Origin: an uncultured Alcaligenaceae bacterium
GTDB lineage: Bacteria; Pseudomonadota; Gammaproteobacteria; Burkholderiales; Burkholderiaceae_B
Direction of reading: 5' to 3'
NCBI GenBank assembly: GCA_937995985.1
Contig: CALKIR010000007.1
Coordinates: forward strand, 1 to 33,161
Length of the DNA: 33,161 nt
Numbering within the stretch: position 1 is the stretch's first letter; every line of letters begins with the position of its first letter. Below the pieces are notes generated by a model, which was given only the letters and a program-made list of their open reading frames with translations, ran no database searches and was not told where the DNA came from. Below are positions 24,790 through 32,515 of this stretch, one piece after another. Both the position numbers and the translations under genes were made by a program.

Positions 24790-26100
24790 ATGGAAAGGGA
24801 TTTGGATATTGCTACGGCCAAAATACCCATAGTGGTTGAAGCGATTCGGCAAGGTCATCTTAGTGCCCAAGAATATGCAGCGTATTTTTTAGAGCAATTG
24901 GAGGTTTATGAGCCTCATATTCATTCCTTAGCGTATTGGGATGCGGAGCAGGTGCTACAGCAGGCTAGAGCATTAGATTTAAAGCGTCGTAGGGGGGATG
25001 ATTTAGGGCCCCTAGCAGGTATTCCAGTAGCTATTAAGGATGTATTAGATGTACGCAATATGCCCACTGCTTTTGGTGCAGATGCTGTTTTTCATTGTTG
25101 GCCCACTCAAGATGCTGCAGTCGTGACCTTATTAAAGGCGGCAGGAGCAATTATTTTTGGCAAAGCCACTACCGCTGAGTTTGCTTTTGCTCATCCTCCC
25201 GCTACACGCAATCCACATAATCGAACGCGTAGTGCAGGGGGGTCTTCGAGTGGCTCTGCTGCTGGAGTCGCTGCCGGTCTATTTCCCCTTGCCATAGGCA
25301 CCCAAACAGGAGGATCAATTATTCGGCCCGCGTCATTTTGCGGCACTTATGGATTTAAGCCAACATTTGGACGCTTGAGCCGTCAAGGATTAGCTTATTT
25401 TGCGGAAAGTTTTGACACCATTGGCTGGTTTGGGCGCTACTGGCAGGATATTAGTTGGCTCTATAGTGTATTGATACAGGCTGATGATAGCGGTGCGCAT
25501 CAGCAAAGCACCCCAGCTTGTCTGCCATGGAAACAAGCTGTGCGCTTTGCCTATTATCGCGGTCCTTACTGGGAAGAGGTTGATGCATCCATGCAGGCTT
25601 TGGTGCTGCATTGGGCGCAGAAGTTAGGTGCCAAAGAGATTGATTTACCTATTGATATGAGCGTAATTAATGCACATCATCAATTATTAATGGCAGTCGA
25701 AATGGCCCAGAAAAAAAAAGGGCTCAGTCATTCTGAGTGGGACCGATTAAGTCCTTCGCTGCAGCAGCTCATTGGACAGGGGCAGCGTGCCCCTATAACA
25801 AAAATAGGAGAAGCATATCGCTATTTAGAGTGGGCTCGTTTGGTTTTTGAGCATGCTTTGCAGGATATTGATGTGATTTTAGCACCGGCTGCTCTAGGTG
25901 CAGCCCCTCAGTTGGGGCCTCATACTGGCAGCTCTCTTGTGAATCGTTATTGGAGTGCTTTGCATGTTCCCTGTTTGAGTCTGCCGCTTGGAGTGGACGC
26001 GCAGGGCATGCCCCTGGGGGTGCAATTGATTGCGCGTCGTTTCCAAGATGAGCAATTGTTTAATGCTGCTGCCTTAATACAGGAACACGCAGATAGTTAG
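24790..26100 (+). CDS. amidase-signature hydrolase
   Basis: This cytoplasmic hydrolase of the amidase-signature family cleaves a carboxylic amide. The Ser-cisSer-Lys triad is visible: Lys83 in AIKDVLDV, cis-Ser152 in GGSSSGSAAG and nucleophile Ser176 in TQTGGSIIRP. Spacings of 69 and 24 equal those of malonamidase E2. At 436 residues it is a single domain. It lacks the features of GatA: there is no gatB or gatC, and the C-terminus is short. AAGG six bases before the ATG supports the start. It is divergent from a Dpp-type importer and flavoprotein, so hydrolysis of an imported amide is a reasonable inference. Substrate unknown. Confidence 0.9.
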   Translation: MERDLDIATAKIPIVVEAIRQGHLSAQEYAAYFLEQLEVYEPHIHSLAYWDAEQVLQQARALDLKRRRGDDLGPLAGIPVAIKDVLDVRNMPTAFGADAVFHCWPTQDAAVVTLLKAAGAIIFGKATTAEFAFAHPPATRNPHNRTRSAGGSSSGSAAGVAAGLFPLAIGTQTGGSIIRPASFCGTYGFKPTFGRLSRQGLAYFAESFDTIGWFGRYWQDISWLYSVLIQADDSGAHQQSTPACLPWKQAVRFAYYRGPYWEEVDASMQALVLHWAQKLGAKEIDLPIDMSVINAHHQLLMAVEMAQKKKGLSHSEWDRLSPSLQQLIGQGQRAPITKIGEAYRYLEWARLVFEHALQDIDVILAPAALGAAPQLGPHTGSSLVNRYWSALHVPCLSLPLGVDAQGMPLGVQLIARRFQDEQLFNAAALIQEHADS

Positions 26101-26107
26101 GAGCATG

Positions 26108-27067
26108 TTATGGGCGCATATGCTCAAGCATATCTGCGGTAATTTGGGTTAAATTATTGAGCCCTCCAGTAATTAAGTACCAGCGATTTGGCTCTGCGTA
26201 GTAAATACGTCCCTCTTTAAAGGCTCGGGTTTGGCGCAGGGCATCATGTGCTGCGAGGGTTGTGGCAGCAGTTTTTTCGCCATCATTAATAGCTCCTCTA
26301 TCAAGCATAATAATCCAGTCAGGATCGGCCTTAGCAATGGTGTTGAGTTCGTTAGCGATTTTGGCGGCGGCGGCATGGGCTTCAGCGCTTCCAGGTTCAG
26401 GGCGAGGTTGGTTCAGTTCGTGGGCAGTACGCTTAGGCAGAATGGATTGTAAGCCGCTAAGCTCATACACATAGCCAAAGCGATCACCGGGGGCGTGAGG
26501 GATGAGTCGGCCGTTAATGGTAAATAATAAAGCGCCTGTCTTTCCATGGTTGAGCTGGTGGAGTTCTTGAACCTGTTGTTCAAGCTGAGCTAATTTTTCT
26601 TGAGCCTGCTCAGTAACCTCAAAGGCGTGAGCCAATTGAAGTGTGGACTGCTTAACCGAGGCTAAGAAATTATTAGGATCTGTTTGGAAGCTAACAGTAG
26701 GAGCCAGTGTATTGAGCGCTTCAATAGCGTTAGCAGAGCGTCCCCCAGCGATGATCAAATCTGGTTGCAGTTCTTTTAAAGCCGCAAAATCAGGCTCAAA
26801 CAGAGTGCCAACAACAGGGAGATCATTGAATTTGCTTAATTCGTCTTTATAGGTAGATTTGGGTACGCCAGCCACTTCAATGCCTAAGGCATTAAGCGTA
26901 TCAATATGAGCGATTTCATAGCTCACTATTTTTTGTGGAGGGGTGTCCCTATGCAGTGTGCCTGTGCTGTGCGTAAGTTCAAAAGCGTGTGTAGCAAGGC
27001 TAAGGCACATTAATGCAGAGCCAATTAGGGAGGAGAGAACAGTATTGCGAATAGTTATCATAATCAT
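26108..27067 (-). CDS. periplasmic ferric-siderophore-type binding protein
   Basis: This protein of the FepB/CeuE/YclQ class (Peripl_BP_2) binds iron chelates for ABC import. The signal peptide covers 1-28, ending THA, and no lipobox is present. Two lobes are joined by a long helix (about 135-170). PQKIVSYEIAHIDTLNALGIEVAGVP and LKELQPDLIIAGGRS are typical of the CeuE/FatB branch, which binds catecholate or tetradentate siderophores. RFGYVYELSGL and the C-terminal WYLITGGLNNL fit too. No permease, ATPase or receptor is nearby, so the rest of the system must lie elsewhere. It is convergent with the amidase (7-base gap). Confidence 0.9.
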   Translation of the reverse strand: MIMITIRNTVLSSLIGSALMCLSLATHAFELTHSTGTLHRDTPPQKIVSYEIAHIDTLNALGIEVAGVPKSTYKDELSKFNDLPVVGTLFEPDFAALKELQPDLIIAGGRSANAIEALNTLAPTVSFQTDPNNFLASVKQSTLQLAHAFEVTEQAQEKLAQLEQQVQELHQLNHGKTGALLFTINGRLIPHAPGDRFGYVYELSGLQSILPKRTAHELNQPRPEPGSAEAHAAAAKIANELNTIAKADPDWIIMLDRGAINDGEKTAATTLAAHDALRQTRAFKEGRIYYAEPNRWYLITGGLNNLTQITADMLEHMRP

Positions 27068-27167
27068 TTACCCAAAAATTTAAACTATAGCAGTAATTAG
27101 AGAAAAACGCAGCTCACTGTTGCTCGTAGAATAAGAAAGAGGGCGCTAACGACATGGGTAATGTGGT

Positions 27168-27197
27168 TATAATGACTTTTGCTTGAATGGGTTCAAG
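27168..27197 (+). promoter_or_regulatory. candidate promoter and leader stem of the PheC-like gene
   Basis: TATAAT at 27168-27173 is a perfect -10 hexamer with no convincing -35. Just downstream, CTTGAA (27182-27187) and TTCAAG (27192-27197) form a perfect 6-base stem around TGGG at the predicted transcript start. It may be an operator or a 5' stabilising hairpin. The leader would be about 85 bases. Confidence 0.4.
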
Positions 27198-27265
27198 TAC
27201 AGTGCATGGAGCGGGTACAGTCTTCAGGGAAGGCCGCTTAAAAAATAACTCTAGGAGATTCCTTA

Positions 27266-28039
27266 ATGAAAAAAACCATGGGTTTATTGGCCACATTGTC
27301 GCTATCCTTTGCGATGACTGCTGGGGTACAGGCAGGCCCACGTTTAGATCAGATAGTAAACGAGCAGGTGATCCGTGTGGGCACGCCTGGTGATTATCGG
27401 CCTTTTGCCATTCAAACAGATAATGGGGGGTATGAAGGGCATGATATAGAGGTGATCACTGCCATGGCCGAGGAGTTGGGCTGGCGCATAGAGTTTGTGC
27501 CGACTAGCTGGCCTAATTTGCTTACGGATTTACAGGCTGATAAGTTTGATATTGCAGTGGGTGGGATTACACGCAATGCCGCTCGACTTGGGCAGGTGGA
27601 GATGCTGCCAGGTTATGCACCGTTTGGCAAAGTTGCTCTGGTACGAAAAGAGGATGCAAATAAATATACGAGTCTTGAAGATTTAAACCAGCCCGACGTG
27701 CATGTGATTAAAAACCCGGGGGGGACTAATGAGCAGTTTGTATTAGAGTACTTAACACAGGCACAGGTGTCTACTCATGAGCATAATGCAGAAATTCCGC
27801 AGCTGATTGCAACAGGCAAAGGCGATGTCATGATTACAGAGACTTTTGAAGCGCTGCATTATGCCAATGAGGACGATCGTTTAGCAGCTTTGTTTGTTGA
27901 CAGTCCTTTGACACCGCAGTATGAGCTTGGTTTTATGCTGCCTACAGATGATGCAGACTATATACGTGTGATGCGTTTTGCTTGGGATTTAATGGAGACC
28001 CGAGGGGTATTAGAGCAAGCCCAAAACAATTGGTTCTAA
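27266..28039 (+). CDS. periplasmic SBP_bac_3 protein, cyclohexadienyl-dehydratase (PheC)-like
   Basis: This exported protein of 257 residues has a signal peptide of 1-23 (VQA). The fold is the amino-acid binding protein family 3: RVGTPGDYRPF, GHDIEVITAMAEELG, DKFDIAVGGIT. It also carries the features that separate periplasmic PheC enzymes from ordinary receptors: PTSWPNL at 79-85, NPGGTNEQF at 150-158, HNAEIPQLIATGKGDVMITE and Glu195 in TFEA, corresponding to the catalytic Glu region of PheC. It may therefore convert prephenate or arogenate to phenylpyruvate or phenylalanine, or simply bind a ligand; both readings remain open. No permease or ATPase follows, which favours an enzyme. It is followed after 45 bases by an Ntn hydrolase. 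Confidence 0.8.
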   Translation: MKKTMGLLATLSLSFAMTAGVQAGPRLDQIVNEQVIRVGTPGDYRPFAIQTDNGGYEGHDIEVITAMAEELGWRIEFVPTSWPNLLTDLQADKFDIAVGGITRNAARLGQVEMLPGYAPFGKVALVRKEDANKYTSLEDLNQPDVHVIKNPGGTNEQFVLEYLTQAQVSTHEHNAEIPQLIATGKGDVMITETFEALHYANEDDRLAALFVDSPLTPQYELGFMLPTDDADYIRVMRFAWDLMETRGVLEQAQNNWF

Positions 28040-28084
28040 AGTGTTGCATGCATCATTCAACCTTGATACAGGAAATCATACGTA

Positions 28085-29176
28085 ATGTGTACTTCTTTAC
28101 TTTATTTAGATGCGAATAACCTTCCTTATGTGGGCCGCACTTTAGAGTTAAGCATCGAGTTACCCTATTTAATCGCTCGTTTGCCTCGGGACAGCAAGTA
28201 TGAGTCGCAAGTTGAGGGATTCCCATCATTGCAATGGACTACTCGGTATACCATTTTAGCGGTAACTATGCCGATGAGTATGCCTGCAGCTGGGACGGCA
28301 CCACAGCAATCCGAATTAAAGGTGATTGAAGGGATGAATGAGGCAGGATTGTGCTTTAGTGTGCAATCTTATGGGCCTGCGGCCGGGCCCCAGCCAGATC
28401 TAGATAATTCTCAAGCAGCTTTGGCAGCTATTGATCTAGGGACTTATTTGCTTGGACAATGTGGCACGGTGGTTGAGGCTAAAGCTGCATTAGAGCATGT
28501 GCAAGTTGCGCTAGAACCATTGGCTATGCTTGGAGGCTTATCAACGCCTTTTCATTATGCGCTGCATGATGCCTTGGGGCAAAGCATGGTAATTGAGTTT
28601 CACCAAGGTGTGCGTACAATTTACGATAATCCAGTTGGAGTATTAACCAATGCTCCGCAATTTTCCTGGCATTTAACTAATCTGAATAACTACACTTTTT
28701 TGAGCAATGTGGATCATTCGCATGCTCAGTTTATGCGCTATCACGCCATTCAGCCTGGAGCAGGTATTGCCAAAGCGGGGCTTCCTACAAGTGATACTTC
28801 TGCCGATAGGTTTATCCGAGCCGTCTATTATGCTCATTTTGCTCAAAAAGAGGAGGATCCGGATAAGGCGGTTCAAATGGTTGCCCATATTATGAATAAT
28901 TTTGATCGGCCTCGAGGCATTACTATTGATCCACCAGATATTGGTAGCACGCATTTGCAGGTAGCAGGGGTTTCTGCCGAGCAGGTGCCCACTGAGTTTA
29001 CCAGTTGGACTAGCATTAGTGACATCAATCGGCGCCGTTTATATCTGCGGGGCAGTGAGGGGATGAACTATGTGTTTTTAGATTTGCAAGCACAGTTACA
29101 GTCGCGACGGTTTGTGGTGTGTCCAATGGCTAAACTCTTAGTCACTCCGCCTAATGTAACAGCTCAATTCTATTAA
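28085..29176 (+). CDS. choloylglycine hydrolase/penicillin V acylase-family Ntn hydrolase
   Basis: The enzyme is a linear-amide C-N hydrolase with an N-terminal nucleophile. Cys2 directly follows the start Met and becomes the catalytic residue after Met removal. Arg18 (GRTLE), a PQFSWHLTNLNNY segment with the oxyanion Asn, and a SADRFIRA segment with the conserved Arg match the family. The acidic residue at position 21 is Glu rather than the Asp of Gram-positive bile-salt hydrolases, which I associate with Gram-negative members. There is no signal peptide, so it should be cytoplasmic. Known substrates in the family are bile salts, penicillin V and acyl-homoserine lactones; the one here is unknown. 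It sits 45 bases behind the PheC-like gene. Confidence 0.88.
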   Translation: MCTSLLYLDANNLPYVGRTLELSIELPYLIARLPRDSKYESQVEGFPSLQWTTRYTILAVTMPMSMPAAGTAPQQSELKVIEGMNEAGLCFSVQSYGPAAGPQPDLDNSQAALAAIDLGTYLLGQCGTVVEAKAALEHVQVALEPLAMLGGLSTPFHYALHDALGQSMVIEFHQGVRTIYDNPVGVLTNAPQFSWHLTNLNNYTFLSNVDHSHAQFMRYHAIQPGAGIAKAGLPTSDTSADRFIRAVYYAHFAQKEEDPDKAVQMVAHIMNNFDRPRGITIDPPDIGSTHLQVAGVSAEQVPTEFTSWTSISDINRRRLYLRGSEGMNYVFLDLQAQLQSRRFVVCPMAKLLVTPPNVTAQFY

Positions 29177-29224
29177 TTTGTTTAATTCAAGAGAATAGAG
29201 CATGAAAAAGTAGGCATTTAGCCT

Positions 29225-29276
29225 AATAAAACGCCGCTGTTTGGTGCCTCGTTGAGCAGGGGCATGAACAGCGGCG
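29225..29276 (-). terminator. intrinsic terminator of the OmpA-like lipoprotein gene
   Basis: On the minus strand CGCCGCTGTT (29276-29267) pairs with AACAGCGGCG (29241-29232). Inside, TGCC pairs with GGCA, and TTTTATT follows. The stem is GC-rich, 20 bases after the stop. Confidence 0.8.
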
Positions 29277-29295
29277 GTCAGAACAGCAAAGGTAA

Positions 29296-29850
29296 TTATT
29301 CTACTTCAACTTCGATCTCAACTTCTTGCTCTACTAAGCGTGTCCCATTTACATTGACCACTACACGGCGGTTGGGTTGTAGGCAAGCAATCAATTCAGG
29401 GGTAGCGACTTCACCTTGGCAGTCAGTGACTACAGGCTCGGCTTTGCCAACGCCCCGAGCAGTCATTGGAGCCAGGATACCGCGCTCTTGTAGGTATTGT
29501 TTCACTGTTTCGGCACGCTGCTGGGATAAAACAAGGTTGTATTCGTCTGATCCCAATCGGTCTGTATGCCCAACTAGTTCAATACTATCAATAGTCTCAA
29601 AGTTATTTTCTAGCGCAGCAACGAGCTCGCCAAGCTCAACAAAGCCTTTAGCTGTCAAGCCTTCCACATCGGCACGGTTGAATTTAAAGAGGGCATCTGA
29701 TTCTAGGACAATGCTTTCCTCAACATCGACGACTTCAACTTTGGTGACTACTTGTGGGGCAACAGGCTCTGGAGCAGAGGCACAGGCCGCTAAAGTAGCA
29801 GTAGCCATAGCTACCAGTAGGGTCCGCAGGGGGAAAGTGGTTTTATTCAT
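29296..29850 (-). CDS. OmpA-family peptidoglycan-associated lipoprotein
   Basis: The 184-residue outer-membrane lipoprotein has lipobox LAAC with Cys23. A Pro/Val-rich linker precedes the OmpA_C domain (about 47-170). The diaminopimelate-binding residues are Asp97 in GHTDRLG and Arg112 in SQQRAE; QPNRRVVV closes the domain, and a Cys pair (144, 156) fits a disulphide. It links the outer membrane to the cell wall. It differs from Pal, which lies with tol genes, so it is an accessory OmpA-like protein. The tail after 172 is an alternating Glu/Val repeat (EQEVEIEVEVE). AAGGA precedes the ATG. Confidence 0.9.
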   Translation of the reverse strand: MNKTTFPLRTLLVAMATATLAACASAPEPVAPQVVTKVEVVDVEESIVLESDALFKFNRADVEGLTAKGFVELGELVAALENNFETIDSIELVGHTDRLGSDEYNLVLSQQRAETVKQYLQERGILAPMTARGVGKAEPVVTDCQGEVATPELIACLQPNRRVVVNVNGTRLVEQEVEIEVEVE

Positions 29851-29992
29851 CCTGTTAGTCCTTTTATGTTAAACGATTGCAGTAAATTCCACTTAATAGA
29901 TTAAGCTATTATGTGACACGAGAATTGATTTATTCGTATGGATTTACAGAGTTTCACGGTTGTGTCGCAAAAAGTTAACTATTGGTCGGACA

Positions 29993-30640
29993 TTAATCAC
30001 GCAGTAAGGGGGCTGCGGTGTGTGCTTGCAGAGCATCAAAGCTAAGGCCTGGGTTAATTTCTCGTACCAAAAGTCCTTTCGGGGTGACTTCTAAAACGGC
30101 TAAATCAGTATAGATGCGATTAACCACTCCTAGTCCTGTTAGGGGTAGCGTGCAGCGTTCAACAATTTTTGGCTGTCCATCGCGGGTGGTATGTTCCATT
30201 AAGATATAAACCTGCTTCGCACCAACAGCGAGATCCATAGCGCCGCCCACTGCAGGAGGTTCACCAGGGCGGCCGAGGTTCCAGTTGGCGAGATCACCAT
30301 TTTGGGCAACTTGCATCCCGCCCATAATGGTGAGATCTAAATGCCCCCCGCGCATAATCGTAAAGGAGTCTACATGATCAAAATAAGCGCCTCCTGTCAG
30401 CAAAGTGACTGGTTGTTTGCCGGCATTAATGAGTTCATAATCTTCTTGGCCCTCTGGGGCAGCAGGGCCCATTCCTAAAATACCATTTTCACTTTGCAGG
30501 ATAATCTCATCATTAGGGTCGAGGTATTGAGATACCAATTCCGGTAAGCCTATGCCAATATTGACATAGCTGCCAGGAGCGATATCTTTGGCAAGTCGTT
30601 GGGCCATTTCATCTCTAGATAGTTTGGGTAGCATAATCAT
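29993..30640 (-). CDS. scoB: 3-oxoacid CoA-transferase subunit B
   Basis: The beta subunit transfers CoA between succinyl-CoA and a 3-oxoacid such as acetoacetate. SENGILGMGP contains the catalytic Glu at 51, which forms the CoA thioester. The GLPELVSQYL start, TLLTGGAYFDHVDSF and KQVYILMEHTTRDG are family hallmarks. Length (215 residues) is normal for subunit B. It follows subunit A after 5 bases. The pair could be ScoAB/AtoDA (acetoacetate) or PcaIJ (3-oxoadipate); no aromatic-degradation genes are here, so acetoacetate is favoured. It is last in the operon. Confidence 0.94.
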   Translation of the reverse strand: MIMLPKLSRDEMAQRLAKDIAPGSYVNIGIGLPELVSQYLDPNDEIILQSENGILGMGPAAPEGQEDYELINAGKQPVTLLTGGAYFDHVDSFTIMRGGHLDLTIMGGMQVAQNGDLANWNLGRPGEPPAVGGAMDLAVGAKQVYILMEHTTRDGQPKIVERCTLPLTGLGVVNRIYTDLAVLEVTPKGLLVREINPGLSFDALQAHTAAPLLRD

Positions 30641-30645
30641 ATCTC

Positions 30646-31326
30646 TTATGAAGAAATTTCAGGGTTTTCTACGCGTACGACTCTTTGTACAAAGATTCCT
30701 GGAGTAACTATGGATTCAGGATCTAGGTCGCCTAATTCAACGCATGTTCTAACTTGTACGATGGTGGTTTTTGCTGCTTTACACATTACTGGCCCAAAAT
30801 TGCGTTGAGTTTTGTTATAGACCAGGTTGCCCCAACGATCAGCTCGTTCCGCTTTAACCAAGGCAAAATCACCTCGTAAAGGCTTTTCAAAGACATACAT
30901 TTGCCCATCAATTTCTCGTACCTCTTTATCCTTGGCGAGGTCCGTACCGTAGGCAGTAGGGGTATAAAAACCACCTAAGCCCGCGGCTCCAGCATGGAGA
31001 CGCTCCGCAATGGTGCCCTGTGGGACACATTCAAGTTCAATTTCCCCTTTTTTGTATTTTTCATTAAATACCCAGGAATGGGAGGCGCGGGGAAAAGAGC
31101 AAATCATTTTGCGTACTCTACCGGCCAAGATAAGGGCTGCTAACCCTGTATCATGATTTCCTGCATTATTGTTGACTACGGTTAGATCACGTGCACCATG
31201 ATCAATGAGGGCGTGGATGAGTTCAGTGGGGGCACCGGCACCACCAAAGCCACCAATTAAAATAGTGGCTCCGTCGTGGATGTCTGCAACGGCTTCTTCG
31301 AGATTAGGAACAAATTTATTAATCAT
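30646..31326 (-). CDS. scoA: 3-oxoacid CoA-transferase subunit A
   Basis: The alpha subunit binds CoA. The glycine-rich GGFGGAGAP near 26-34, VVNNNAGNHDTGLAALI, and GFYTPTAYGTDLAKDKE are typical. It has 226 residues. The start ATG has no clear Shine-Dalgarno, but the N-terminus MINKFVPNLEEAVADI fits other ScoA proteins. It is preceded after 27 bases by a Bug-type binding protein, suggesting one operon. Confidence 0.94.
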   Translation of the reverse strand: MINKFVPNLEEAVADIHDGATILIGGFGGAGAPTELIHALIDHGARDLTVVNNNAGNHDTGLAALILAGRVRKMICSFPRASHSWVFNEKYKKGEIELECVPQGTIAERLHAGAAGLGGFYTPTAYGTDLAKDKEVREIDGQMYVFEKPLRGDFALVKAERADRWGNLVYNKTQRNFGPVMCKAAKTTIVQVRTCVELGDLDPESIVTPGIFVQRVVRVENPEISS

Positions 31327-31353
31327 GAGTATAAAAAACGTTTATATAAAGCC

Positions 31354-32337
31354 TTAGTGAATAGTGACATGAGCTTTTTCAATAATTTCACCGTACATTT
31401 GTGTGTCCTTTTGAATCAGTTCGGCCAGATCTGCTGGAGTGCCACCAATGGGGACAAAACCCGCTTGATGAAATTGTTGAATAATTTTTGGATCTTGGAC
31501 GATATCCGCTATTTCAGCAGAGACTCGCTCAATGATTGCTTCAGGAGTTCCGGTAGGAGCCATCAATCCTACCCAGGAGCTCATATTGAAATCAGGTAAT
31601 CCTGCTTCTTCCATCGTTGGGATATCGGGCTCATCGGGCCAACGTTCAGGAGAAGTGATGGCAAAAACTTTAATGCGTCCCTCTTTGGCATAAGGTAATG
31701 GAATCAAAATAGGATCAAAAACCATGGAAACGTCGCCATTGACCAAATCAGTCAAAATAGGCGCACTGCCATTATAGGGAACATGAACCAGGTCTAAGCC
31801 TGTGCGCAAAGCAAAATGTTCTCCAGTAAGATGTGCGCTTGCTCCAACTCCACTGGAACCAAAGGTGAGTTGTCCAGGATTATTTTTTCCATACTCGATG
31901 AGCTCTTGAAGATTATTGGCTGGTACAGCATTGCTCACAAATAAAAATAAAGGCAGATCCGCTACATGAGAAACAGGCGTGAGTTGGTCTAAAGAGTAGT
32001 TGAGATCGTAGAGGTGAGGGTTAACTGCATAAGCTGCTAAGATCATTAAAAAAGTATAGCCATCGGGTTTAGCACGAGCTGCTTGGGCAGTGCCAATAGT
32101 GCTATTTGCGCCAGGCCGATTTTGGATGATAATAGGCTGTCCCAGGCGCGCCTCTAGCTCTTTCATAACAAAGCGGGCAACTGTGTCAGTGGATCCTCCT
32201 GGAGTATAAGGGACAATAACCTCTATGGGTTTACTAGGCCAGTTTTCTGTTGCTAAGAGTGTGGGGCTAATCAGCACTGCTCCTATCCCCAAAATAGAGC
32301 CCATAATTTTGCTATGGATTTTTTTTAATACGCTCAT
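31354..32337 (-). CDS. Bug-family tripartite tricarboxylate transporter binding protein (TctC)
   Basis: This periplasmic receptor of 327 residues has a signal peptide to about 29 (LLA). The Bug fold is clear: WPSKPIEVIVPYTPGGSTD, QPIIIQNRPGANSTIGT, KPDGYTFLM, GSSGVGASAHLTGE and HVPYNGSAPILTDLVNGDVSMVFD. Bug proteins typically bind carboxylates or related small molecules through main-chain contacts, and are hugely expanded in Bordetella relatives. No TctA or TctB channel gene is near. AAGGAGG lies 4 bases before the ATG. Being first in an operon with scoA-scoB suggests a 3-oxoacid or a precursor as ligand; this is inference. Confidence 0.93.
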   Translation of the reverse strand: MSVLKKIHSKIMGSILGIGAVLISPTLLATENWPSKPIEVIVPYTPGGSTDTVARFVMKELEARLGQPIIIQNRPGANSTIGTAQAARAKPDGYTFLMILAAYAVNPHLYDLNYSLDQLTPVSHVADLPLFLFVSNAVPANNLQELIEYGKNNPGQLTFGSSGVGASAHLTGEHFALRTGLDLVHVPYNGSAPILTDLVNGDVSMVFDPILIPLPYAKEGRIKVFAITSPERWPDEPDIPTMEEAGLPDFNMSSWVGLMAPTGTPEAIIERVSAEIADIVQDPKIIQQFHQAGFVPIGGTPADLAELIQKDTQMYGEIIEKAHVTIH

Positions 32338-32361
32338 AAAGCCTCCTTTTTGCGAGTGTTC

Positions 32362-32380
32362 ATGCGATTGCGAATCGCAT
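32362..32380. promoter_or_regulatory. perfect inverted repeat upstream of the bug-scoAB operon, probable operator
   Basis: ATGCGATT and AATCGCAT flank GCG, 24 bases before the bug start codon. Perfect 8-base arms of this size suit a dimeric regulator such as IclR or GntR type. No regulator gene is adjacent within the window, and the divergent DUF4239 gene starts 136 bases away. Confidence 0.6.
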
Positions 32381-32515
32381 TGCGTTGTCTCCTGCCCTCA
32401 AAGAGGGATATGGATTAAGCTTAGATAGATAGTTGCAGGCAAGCAAATAGGGAATTCAGCAGCTGGACTATAGGGCACAATAAGGAGCGGTTATCTAATT
32501 AAAAGGTCAGCACTG

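Noticed and set aside
27045..27067. Fur-box-like stretch at the start of the siderophore-binding protein gene
   Set aside because: Only about 10 of 14 positions fit the 7-1-7 pattern, and the resemblance comes from the ATG-ATT-ATG-ATA codons of the coding start. Iron control is plausible but not shown here.
29252..29872. Open frame of about 206 codons on the plus strand, rich in Ser and Thr
   Set aside because: It lies fully opposite the OmpA-like lipoprotein gene, which has clear motifs, a lipobox and a terminator; the Ser/Thr richness is an artefact of the antisense frame.
29892..29910. Overlapping short inverted repeats upstream of the OmpA-like gene
   Set aside because: Five-base A/T arms are expected by chance in such a region.
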